A stretch of DNA of 42,519 nucleotides, from positions 1 through 42,519 of the forward strand of contig JBBAFS010000005.1 of assembly GCA_041655255.1 (NCBI GenBank), read 5' to 3'. The notes under the pieces were generated by a model, which saw only the letters and a list, made by a program, of their open reading frames with translations, did no database searches and was not told the DNA's origin. The translations under genes were made by a program, and so were the position numbers. Shown here piece by piece: positions 1 to 7,361 of this stretch (the first letter of the stretch is position 1; every line of letters begins with the position of its first letter). This stretch comes from JBBAFS01 sp041655255 (GTDB lineage: Bacteria; Spirochaetota; Spirochaetia; Sphaerochaetales; Sphaerochaetaceae).

Positions 1-144
1 AGCATAGCTAAGTAGGTCACAACACTGCTCGCACAGAGCATTAACAGAGTGATTGCGAGAGCAATAAAGACGTATCATCGTCTCAACCACATCTTGTTCA
101 AGAGCAATCTTTTTTGAAATAAGGGTCCTTTCTCTCTTCATCAT
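1..144 (-). CDS. Nitrous oxide-stimulated promoter family protein (N-terminal part only)
   Basis: The first 48 codons of a minus-strand gene that runs off the left edge. The translation reads MMKRERTLISKKIALEQD, then VVETMIRLYC and a Cys-rich stretch ending CEQCCDLLSYA. This basic start, MI.LYC core and CxxCC..LL.YA pattern is that of the small PF11756 family, named 'nitrous oxide-stimulated promoter'. Members are about 100 aa with more Cys pairs downstream; their function is not established. An in-frame ATG at 180 would add 12 residues but overlaps the start of the divergent gene and has no Shine-Dalgarno, so one of the two Met codons at 144/141 is preferred. The family call rests on the N-terminus alone. 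Confidence 0.6.
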   Translation of the reverse strand, partial: MMKRERTLISKKIALEQDVVETMIRLYCSRNHSVNALCEQCCDLLSYA

Positions 145-172
145 TGTTTTATCATCAAGCCCGCTGTATCTT
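144..172 (+). promoter_or_regulatory. Putative sigma-70 promoter, leaderless start
   Basis: TTGTTT at 144-149 and TATCTT at 167-172 are separated by exactly 17 bp. Transcription would start at about 179, the A of the ATG of the downstream gene, which has no Shine-Dalgarno. The same geometry recurs at other genes in the window. The hexamers are only moderately close to consensus. Confidence 0.35.
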
Positions 173-178
173 AGACGC

Positions 179-2857
179 ATGAGACGACTCATGCAGTTCA
201 CATTCTTAATGCTCATCAGTGTAACATGTTTATACTCAGCTGATACACCCCAATCGTATAGTGGATTTAAGCAACTTCACACTGATCACTTCACTCTCAT
301 TTACGAACCACAAGATCAACTGTATGCCTATGAATTAAGTACGTATGCCGATGAGACACTCAAAGAGGTCGCACACCTAGTTGGCCATACTCCTCGTGAA
401 AAAATTCCTGTTATCTTAACAAGTAGACCCCCTTTTGCTAATGGGTATTTCTCACCTCTCCCTTCTAAGATTGTCTTATTTCTTACATCCCCTCACCAGC
501 GATTTTTAGGCTCCCGCTCTCCGAGCTGGCTCAAAAGTGTCTTTACCCACGAATTGACCCACTACGTCCATCTTACACATCCAACTGGCTTAGCCTCGAT
601 ACTATCTCCTTTATTTGGTAAAGAGCTTCTCTCCCTTAATAGTGGTCTTATGCCACTGTGGTGGATTGAAGGGCTATCTACCTACAGTGAATCTCACCTA
701 GCTGAAGGAGGAAGAGGCTTTTCTCAACTTTTCTCTCTCCCCTATACATCTCTAGTTGCACACAATGAGATGTGGAAACTCTCTCAAGGGATGTACCACA
801 GTGCCTATCCCCCTTCATCACGAGCATACCAAACTGGGTTTTTAATGATTGATTATCTAATCAACACCTATGGAGAGTCTGCTTTTCAACAGATAAACAA
901 ACGATTTACCTGGTGGCCTTTTTTTGGATTAAGCCCTCATACAAAAAAAGTAGTAGGTCTTTCCTCCAATGAGGTATTTCACCAAGCTCTTAGGTCCCTG
1001 ACACTCCAACATCCACCTGAGTCTATCGATAAAAAGAGTTTCTCTCCCTTAACTATAGGAAATTACTATCTTCCTTATCCGACACAACAAGGTCTCATTG
1101 GAATTGCTTCCACACTTGATAGGGGAAATCATGCACTTAAGTACGACGATAGTGGTGCGTATCCCATCACAAAGAGCCTCTTTTCACTTGGTGAATTAAA
1201 TGGGACTCCCTCTTATGATGGAAAGTCACTCTATTTCACCCACATGTGGAATGATTATGCTCATCCTAGTTCCTTTGATTCAGTCTTAGTTGGGTATTCT
1301 GATCTGTATCGTTATGATATTCAAACCCAATCATACACATCTCTCACTTCTCAAAAGAGGTTATATCATCCCTCTATAAGTAGAGATAATGAACACCTGG
1401 TAGCTATTGAACATAATGATGGGGCGTATCGCCTTGTTGAGGTCTCACAAAAAACAGGTGCGATACACACTATCTATGCTCCAAAGAACGCTATGGTGTA
1501 CGAACCTAATTTCAGTAGTGATGGACTATCTATTGTGGTGATTGAAGAGCAAGAGGGAAATTCCACATTAACGATCATCCCATCTTTAGGTGAGTGGTAT
1601 CACCTATGGGATCCTACCGAAGTTGAATTACACTCTCCCCGCTTTATTGATAACAACCGTATCCTCTTTAGTGCCGATTTTGATGGACCTCTCGCTTTAT
1701 ATATAGCGGATCTCACAACAAAAGTTGTCTATAAGGTCTTTAGTGATGATCAAGGAGTAGCTGGGGGAGTAATACACAACGATGAACTCATCTACTCAAC
1801 CTACGCACCAGGTGGATGGACGTTGTATGAAACACCTTTAACATCACTCTCATATACCAACATTGATATCTCTCCACCTTCTTACAAAGAGGCTTACCTC
1901 TCTTTTTCAAGTGAAATAGAAGAGTCTAACTATATAGATTGGCCTCGATTTAACTTTTGGCTTCCTGTGTATGAAGGAGAAGATCTTTTATCTACCATTG
2001 GAGCTACTACCTTTTTAAGTAGCTTATTAGGTCGTCACTCTTTATTAATCTCTGGTGGATACAACTTTACAAAGAACACTCTTACCACTGACGTTCAATA
2101 CATTAACTCTTATGGTCCTTTTACAACTAGGTTTACCATACAAGCCGATGCGTATCACCAAAGTTTCACATTACAAAGTCACGCCTTTGCGTGGGTCGAC
2201 TCTCAACCGACTTATACCCAATCAATCTCTATAGCTGCTTTAATTGGTGTGTTTATAGATCAACAAGATGTCGGCTTTGGTATTGTAGCTCGAGGTGGAT
2301 ATTCATTATTTACCAGCTATGGTCCAAAAGATTATTTTGGAAGATCTCAATTTGGGTTCTTTATAGAGCCAAAACTTTCTCTATATCCTGATAATGAACT
2401 CTTACTTTTCTACCCTACCTTTCATCTGAACGGACAACTCCCGCTTGGTAGAAGTCACCATGTTGTTTCACTTGAAACTACATGGGATATAACACCTCTT
2501 ATGCTCTCACCTTCTTATGTTGTAGAGAGAGAAGATCTTATTGTTGAACTCAAAGCTTCGTATCACATTCCACTTGGGGTGTATGATATTCCTGTGGTGT
2601 ATGGTGGAATTGTGGGTTCAGGACTCTCATTTTCTGTAAAAAAAGATTTCTCGATCAGTGACAATGTACATAGCTGGGGAGAAGACACCATCATTGGTGT
2701 AAAAGGTGAAATTGAGTATGCAATTGGCTCTTCACTCAGATTTAGGCCATTTGTTGAACTCAAGTATCATGTGGCTAGTGAACAAGTGGAAGTTAAGCTC
2801 TCATTGAACCTTGATCTCCCTATTACATCACTTGCTATGAAAAGCTCTCTGAGATAA
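179..2857 (+). CDS. Secreted zinc metallopeptidase-like protein with TolB-type beta-propeller and C-terminal beta-barrel
   Basis: An 892-aa protein. Residues 1-20 form a signal peptide (basic start, hydrophobic core, cut near CLYSA). Residues 25-280 contain a gluzincin-like zinc site, HELTH at 124-128 followed by WWIEGLSTYSE at 161-171, where E164 is the likely third ligand. Residues about 300-570 contain repeated WD/TolB-like blades such as GTPSYDGKSLYF and YEPNFSSDG. Residues about 590-892 alternate polar and hydrophobic residues with Gly/aromatic turns, as in an outer-membrane beta-barrel. Such proteins are known in diderm bacteria as uncharacterised outer-membrane peptidase-like proteins. 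Activity and substrate are unknown. No Shine-Dalgarno precedes the ATG; a start at codon 5 (ATG at 191) is possible. It stands alone, divergent from the truncated gene on its left. Confidence 0.7.
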   Translation: MRRLMQFTFLMLISVTCLYSADTPQSYSGFKQLHTDHFTLIYEPQDQLYAYELSTYADETLKEVAHLVGHTPREKIPVILTSRPPFANGYFSPLPSKIVLFLTSPHQRFLGSRSPSWLKSVFTHELTHYVHLTHPTGLASILSPLFGKELLSLNSGLMPLWWIEGLSTYSESHLAEGGRGFSQLFSLPYTSLVAHNEMWKLSQGMYHSAYPPSSRAYQTGFLMIDYLINTYGESAFQQINKRFTWWPFFGLSPHTKKVVGLSSNEVFHQALRSLTLQHPPESIDKKSFSPLTIGNYYLPYPTQQGLIGIASTLDRGNHALKYDDSGAYPITKSLFSLGELNGTPSYDGKSLYFTHMWNDYAHPSSFDSVLVGYSDLYRYDIQTQSYTSLTSQKRLYHPSISRDNEHLVAIEHNDGAYRLVEVSQKTGAIHTIYAPKNAMVYEPNFSSDGLSIVVIEEQEGNSTLTIIPSLGEWYHLWDPTEVELHSPRFIDNNRILFSADFDGPLALYIADLTTKVVYKVFSDDQGVAGGVIHNDELIYSTYAPGGWTLYETPLTSLSYTNIDISPPSYKEAYLSFSSEIEESNYIDWPRFNFWLPVYEGEDLLSTIGATTFLSSLLGRHSLLISGGYNFTKNTLTTDVQYINSYGPFTTRFTIQADAYHQSFTLQSHAFAWVDSQPTYTQSISIAALIGVFIDQQDVGFGIVARGGYSLFTSYGPKDYFGRSQFGFFIEPKLSLYPDNELLLFYPTFHLNGQLPLGRSHHVVSLETTWDITPLMLSPSYVVEREDLIVELKASYHIPLGVYDIPVVYGGIVGSGLSFSVKKDFSISDNVHSWGEDTIIGVKGEIEYAIGSSLRFRPFVELKYHVASEQVEVKLSLNLDLPITSLAMKSSLR

Positions 2858-2876
2858 CGATTAAAGTTGAATAACA

Positions 2877-2885
2877 TGATATACT
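2877..2885 (+). promoter_or_regulatory. Possible extended -10 promoter of acnA
   Basis: TGATATACT is an extended -10 element (TGnTATACT) in the 49-bp gap upstream of acnA, 21 bp before the GTG. There is no good -35 box, as is usual for extended -10 promoters. Tentative. Confidence 0.3.
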
Positions 2886-2906
2886 CGCTCGCATAGGAGG
2901 CCTGAA

Positions 2907-5519
2907 GTGACACAGACACTAACTATTGGTAATAACACTTACCGCTATTATGATATTACTCGTTTCGCTGGATCAAAGATTGAAGCGATGCCTTATTCGC
3001 TGAGAGTCTTATTAGAGAACCTATTACGGTATCAAAGTAAGATGGAGATCGATGATACAACATTACAAGCTGTTGTAGATCGTACCAACACTGTTGAAAA
3101 ACCGAGTGAAGTTCCTTTTCACCCCGCTCGAGTATTGATGCAAGACTTTACTGGGGTTCCTGCTATCGTCGATTTAGCAGCTCTTCGAGATGCTGTATTG
3201 GCAGTCAATCAAGACCCTAAGATGATAAATCCTCATGTCCCTGTCGATATCGTTGTAGATCACTCGGTCCAAATCGATAGTTACGGAGAGCCAAGTAGCC
3301 TTTCGTTTAACGTAAAGATGGAGTATGAGCGAAACCACGAACGCTACAGTTTTTTAAAGTGGGCTCAAAAGTCGTTTTCAAACTTACGCATCGTTCCCCC
3401 AAACTCGGGGATTTGTCACCAAGTGAACTTAGAACACCTCGCTGAGTGTATCCGTAGTGAAGAGGGTTTTCTCTATCCAGATTCATTAGTTGGAACCGAC
3501 AGTCACACCCCGATGATTAATGGTCTTGGTGTCATGGGTTGGGGAGTTGGAGGAATTGAAGCTGAAGCAGTGATGCTCGGCCAACCCTATTTCATGCCAA
3601 TTCCAAAGGTTGTTGGAGTACGTTTAAGTGGAAAGATGGATCCTCTGTGTACCGCTACCGACTTAGTTCTCACTCTTACTAATAAACTTAGAGCCTTGGG
3701 CGTTGTTGGTAGTTTTGTCGAATACTTTGGTCCTGGTTTACACTCTCTCCCTATCCCAGATCGAGCTACTATTGCAAATATGAGTCCTGAGTATGGTGCA
3801 ACCATGGGCTTTTTCCCAGTTGATGAACGGACTATTGAGTACTTAAGACTGACAGGACGAGATGAGCAAGCTGAGCGAAGTGAAGCATACTGTAAAGCAA
3901 ATGCTCTTTTTCATAACCCAGATATTAGCTCTGTATACGACGAGATTTTAGAAGTCGATTTAGCCACAATTGTTCCAAGCATTGCTGGTCCTTCCCGCCC
4001 ACAAGATCTCATTAGTTTAGATGGAGCACCTAAAAAGATTTTAGAGGCCACTGATATTGGTAAAAAACGGAGCGTAGCTATCGAGCTTGATGATCAAAAC
4101 ATAGATCTTCAAGATGGGATGGTTGCCATTGCTGCAATTACCAGTTGTACTAATACTAGTAACCCATCGGTAATGATTGCTGCAGGACAACTTGCACAAA
4201 AAGCAGTCGAAAAGGGATTAAAAGTAGCTCCATGGGTAAAGACTTCATTAGCTCCAGGTTCACAAGTAGTAACCGATTACTTAACACAATCGGGCTTACT
4301 TGAGTCACTAGAGACTTTAGGGTTTAACATTGTTGCTTTTGGTTGTACGACATGTATTGGTAATAGTGGACCACTTCACCCCGAAATTGAGAAAGCTCAA
4401 AGTGAGAATGATCTCACCTTGGCTTCAGTTCTCTCGGGAAATAGGAACTTTGAGGGGCGGATTCATAAAAATGTGAAAGCTTCCTTTTTAATGAGTCCTC
4501 CATTGGTTGTAGCATATGCTTTAGCTGGACGAGTCGATATCGATTTAACAAAAGAGCCTTTAGGCTATGACCAACAAAACAAAGCGGTCTATTTAAAAGA
4601 TATATGGCCACAAATCGATACCACTTTAGATATCATAAAAGATAATGTGACTCGTTCTTCGTTTGTAGAAAAGTATGCCCATATCTTTAAAGGGGATGCA
4701 CAATGGGAAGAGCTGTATGCACCCACTGGAGAGACTTATGCATGGGATGAGAATTCAACCTACATTGCAAAAACTCCCCTCTTTGACAACTTTAGTGCTG
4801 CTTTACCTCCACTAAGCTCGATTAAAGATGCCTATCCACTACTTGTGATGGGAGATACCGTTACAACAGACCATATCAGTCCTGCTGGATCAATTGACCC
4901 CTCTTACCCCGCTGGTCAATATTTAAGTTCTCGAGGAGTGAGTGAAGTTGCATTTAACTCATACGGAAGTAGAAGAGGCCACCATGAGGTAATGATGAGA
5001 GGAACATTTGCTAATACTCGTATTAAGCAACGTCTCTCTGCTCCTAAAGAGGGTGGTTACACTAAAAAACTACCTCAAGGGGAGTTGATGTTTGTCTATG
5101 ATGCCGCAATGGCGTACAAACAAGAGAATCGTGATCTTATTGTGTTAGCAAAACGAGAATATGGGACAGGCTCTTCTCGAGACTGGGCAGCTAAAGGTGC
5201 AACCTTGTTAGGCATTAAGGCTGTTATTGCTGAGAGTTTTGAGCGAATCCACCGTAGCAACTTAGTTGGGATGGGAGTATTACCACTCACCTTCTTAGAA
5301 GGCGAGTCGTATGATTCACTTGGACTATCGGGAGAAGAGACTTTTAGTATTGAATTGCCAAAAGTTATAATGCCAAAGATGAAACTCACAGTCCATGCCC
5401 ATGGTGATAAAGAGACAACCTTTGAAGTTCTTTGTCGTTTAGATTCTCCTATTGAAGTATCTTACTACAAACATGGTGGAATCTTACATTGTGTACTTCG
5501 AAATATGTTGTACTCGTAA
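2907..5519 (+). CDS. acnA: Aconitate hydratase A
   Basis: Interconverts citrate and isocitrate through cis-aconitate in the TCA cycle (cytoplasm), using a [4Fe-4S] cluster. The 870-aa length and the order of domains (opening LTIGNNTYRYYDITRF, swivel domain late) match the AcnA/IRP1 class rather than AcnB. The cluster ligands are visible: C414 in AITSCTNTSNPSV, and C480 and C483 in FGCTTCIGNSGPL. The C-terminal swivel domain has the substrate-binding stretch REYGTGSSRDWAAKG. The start is a GTG chosen because a perfect AGGAGG lies 6 bases upstream. It is a single-gene unit closed by a strong hairpin. AcnA-type enzymes are the more stable, stress-tolerant form in E. coli; whether that holds here is unknown. 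Confidence 0.96.
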   Translation: MTQTLTIGNNTYRYYDITRFAGSKIEAMPYSLRVLLENLLRYQSKMEIDDTTLQAVVDRTNTVEKPSEVPFHPARVLMQDFTGVPAIVDLAALRDAVLAVNQDPKMINPHVPVDIVVDHSVQIDSYGEPSSLSFNVKMEYERNHERYSFLKWAQKSFSNLRIVPPNSGICHQVNLEHLAECIRSEEGFLYPDSLVGTDSHTPMINGLGVMGWGVGGIEAEAVMLGQPYFMPIPKVVGVRLSGKMDPLCTATDLVLTLTNKLRALGVVGSFVEYFGPGLHSLPIPDRATIANMSPEYGATMGFFPVDERTIEYLRLTGRDEQAERSEAYCKANALFHNPDISSVYDEILEVDLATIVPSIAGPSRPQDLISLDGAPKKILEATDIGKKRSVAIELDDQNIDLQDGMVAIAAITSCTNTSNPSVMIAAGQLAQKAVEKGLKVAPWVKTSLAPGSQVVTDYLTQSGLLESLETLGFNIVAFGCTTCIGNSGPLHPEIEKAQSENDLTLASVLSGNRNFEGRIHKNVKASFLMSPPLVVAYALAGRVDIDLTKEPLGYDQQNKAVYLKDIWPQIDTTLDIIKDNVTRSSFVEKYAHIFKGDAQWEELYAPTGETYAWDENSTYIAKTPLFDNFSAALPPLSSIKDAYPLLVMGDTVTTDHISPAGSIDPSYPAGQYLSSRGVSEVAFNSYGSRRGHHEVMMRGTFANTRIKQRLSAPKEGGYTKKLPQGELMFVYDAAMAYKQENRDLIVLAKREYGTGSSRDWAAKGATLLGIKAVIAESFERIHRSNLVGMGVLPLTFLEGESYDSLGLSGEETFSIELPKVIMPKMKLTVHAHGDKETTFEVLCRLDSPIEVSYYKHGGILHCVLRNMLYS

Positions 5520-5535
5520 CACTATCTAACGCTAT

Positions 5536-5561
5536 AAAAGCAGCTCTTTTGAGCTGCTTTT
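5536..5561. terminator. Bidirectional intrinsic terminator between acnA and the stress gene
   Basis: AAAAGCAGCTC, a TTTT loop, then GAGCTGCTTTT: an 11-bp perfect stem followed by more Ts on the plus strand, with A-run symmetry giving Ts on the minus strand too. It sits between convergent genes and probably serves both. Confidence 0.85.
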
Positions 5562-5569
5562 TTCTTCTA

Positions 5570-6457
5570 TCACGCCTCTTCTGAAGTGACTGGAATCATC
5601 AAAATAGGGATTTGTGCCCGTCGAGATACGTAGTGGCTCACACTTCCCACAAAGAGTTCTTTAAAGAAGCCTCGTCCCTGTTTTGCCATAATAAGAAATG
5701 TTGCTCCACTTACTTCTAACTCTTTTATAATCTCTGTGGCAGGAGTTCCATACACGAGTTTTGTCTCAATTTCAACAGAAGGACTCCCCTCTAAACGTTG
5801 AGCTAATTCATGAAGACGATCTTTGTCTGTTTTATTGAACTCATCAAGTCGATCAACTAAATGTGGTTCAATCCTACTTTTGTCTTGAACATGAAAGAGT
5901 GTCACTTTTTTAACATGCTCAAGATCGACAATTTCTTGAAGGTAGTGAAATGCGTGCTCTGATCCTTTAGAGAAATCAGTAGCATATAAGATATGAGAGG
6001 CAACTCCCTCTTCAGATATGCCAGCAACAGCAAGTTCTTTATTCTCATCGACCGAGAGCCGGACAATGAGTAGCGGTTTTGTTGTTCGAAGCATCACCTC
6101 GTGGGCAACTCCACCTAAGAATGCCCCTCCGATAAGACTTCTTCCTCGTGAACCAACAATGACTAAAGGAAAAGACTCCTCTTCAGCAATGCGAGTAATC
6201 TCTTTTTGGGCATTTCCTGGAGAGATGCGAGACTCTACAATAAAGCCTAAAGCTTCCAATTTAGCTTGTTGATCTTTAATGGTATCGGTTTGTACGTGAG
6301 CGACAAATGGGTAGATTTCGCTAGCAACCTCTTGATAATCGGGGCACTGAAGAAGTAACAACTCTTTAATTCCAAAGTCGCTTAGAAACCCAAGGTTCTT
6401 CACCATCACATTTGAAGCTTCAGACAAATCGGTGGCGACAATAGCACGTTTAATCAT
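5570..6457 (-). CDS. Universal stress protein, tandem UspA domains
   Basis: A 295-aa cytoplasmic protein of two UspA domains, residues about 1-140 and 150-290. Each starts with the typical strand (KRAIVATDLSEAS; SHILYATDFSKGS). The first carries VVGSRGRSLIGGAFLGGVAHEV, close to the ATP-binding G-2x-G-9x-G(S/T) signature but with Gly in the final S/T place. The second carries MAKQGRGFFKELFVGSVSHYV, which keeps the GS but has Ala for the first Gly. Tandem Usp proteins bind nucleotides and act in stress survival; the specific role here is not visible. It has a strong Shine-Dalgarno (AGGAGGT, 6 bases before ATG) and its own near-consensus promoter. It is convergent with acnA. Confidence 0.9.
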   Translation of the reverse strand: MIKRAIVATDLSEASNVMVKNLGFLSDFGIKELLLLQCPDYQEVASEIYPFVAHVQTDTIKDQQAKLEALGFIVESRISPGNAQKEITRIAEEESFPLVIVGSRGRSLIGGAFLGGVAHEVMLRTTKPLLIVRLSVDENKELAVAGISEEGVASHILYATDFSKGSEHAFHYLQEIVDLEHVKKVTLFHVQDKSRIEPHLVDRLDEFNKTDKDRLHELAQRLEGSPSVEIETKLVYGTPATEIIKELEVSGATFLIMAKQGRGFFKELFVGSVSHYVSRRAQIPILMIPVTSEEA

Positions 6458-6485
6458 ATGTGCACCTCCTTAGAAAGGCACCTCT

Positions 6486-6514
6486 ATTATAATAGTCTCC
6501 CTAGTTCAAGTCAA
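6486..6514 (-). promoter_or_regulatory. Strong sigma-70-type promoter of the universal stress gene
   Basis: Reading the minus strand, TTGACT (6514-6509) and TATAAT (6491-6486) are separated by exactly 17 bp. Transcription would start near 6479, giving a leader of about 22 nt that includes the AGGAGGT site. It is the best consensus promoter in the window. An A-run lies just upstream of the -35 box on the template side (UP-element-like). Confidence 0.75.
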
Positions 6515-6639
6515 AAAAAATACTCACTCTTTCATAGTACATGTGTGAATCAGTTTTATCCCTTTCGATACGAAAACCGCAACTCTCTTTAGTTCTTCTC
6601 ACTTCATCTGGTCAAAGAAGGATTTAAATAACGATGTAG

Positions 6640-6649
6640 CTTATCTATA
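6640..6649. repeat. Left copy of a 10-bp direct repeat flanking the kinase/nuclease module
   Basis: CTTATCTATA here is repeated exactly at 9605-9614, about 3 kb away on the other side of the AT-rich two-gene module and in the same orientation. It could be a footprint of insertion, but a 10-mer match of AT-rich sequence can also arise by chance. Confidence 0.2.
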
Positions 6650-6691
6650 ATTTAGTGTTAAAAGCCTAAAACTTCTACAAGCTGATGCGGT

Positions 6692-7339
6692 CTATCTGCG
6701 AGAATTATTTTTTGCTACATCTAATTGCTTCAGAAACCTATCGGCTATATAGTATTGAATATCTAGATCTTTGACCCTTTTGGACTTTGCTTTTACCAGC
6801 ACTCTAAGTCCTCCTTGTGACACACTCATCAATCCTATATTCATCTCTCTTAACAAACTTTTATCCACTTTGTCGATGTAATCTGAACTTAATGCAACAT
6901 ATACTTCGTTGGCATATTTCTTATATCTAGTTGCTTGTTCTAATCCTGCTTTCCAATCAAAAAGCTTCGCCTCCACGGCGATAAAACTCTTAGTTATTGC
7001 ATCAACTTTTTTTATTGATGTTATATAATTTCCATTAATGTTAATGTATCCCATTTCTTCCAATTCATGAAGAAAGTTGAGAAATTTTTTATCAATTGTA
7101 GCATTAGGTGTTTCAATTTCATTAATTGCTACGCTCTTTTTATTGTAGATACCAGTGACATAGTAATATGCATTAACATATTCATCAAAGATAACAGTAT
7201 CTCGATTCAAATCAGTGGCATAAACAACATCCGCAATATTGTTGCCACTTCTTAGTTCCCGGACAATATATTGAGTATCATATTTTTCCTGCAGGTCTCT
7301 TACTAGCTTATCTACCATTGCTTTCTCACTAGCAAACAT
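6692..7339 (-). CDS. PD-(D/E)XK nuclease-like protein, partner of the kinase fusion
   Basis: A 215-aa protein of no family I can name. Its pattern suggests a restriction-endonuclease-like fold: D37 in NNIADVVYA, then E123-x-K125 in SFIAVEAKLFDWKAGLEQ, followed by a helix with QATRY (135-139) and a closing strand NEVYVAL. Between D37 and E123, residues about 75-110 (DKKFLNFLHELEEMGYIN, then NGNYI) look like a winged helix inserted in the nuclease core, so it may bind DNA. It starts 22 bases after the kinase fusion stops, so the two are probably co-transcribed. The ATG at 7339 is chosen because GGAGG lies 8 bases upstream; a GTG at 7354 has no such site. The gene is AT-rich compared with its neighbours. 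Nuclease activity is inferred from motif only. Confidence 0.5.
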   Translation of the reverse strand: MFASEKAMVDKLVRDLQEKYDTQYIVRELRSGNNIADVVYATDLNRDTVIFDEYVNAYYYVTGIYNKKSVAINEIETPNATIDKKFLNFLHELEEMGYININGNYITSIKKVDAITKSFIAVEAKLFDWKAGLEQATRYKKYANEVYVALSSDYIDKVDKSLLREMNIGLMSVSQGGLRVLVKAKSKRVKDLDIQYYIADRFLKQLDVAKNNSRR

Positions 7340-7361
7340 CCTAACGGCCTCCACTACATGT

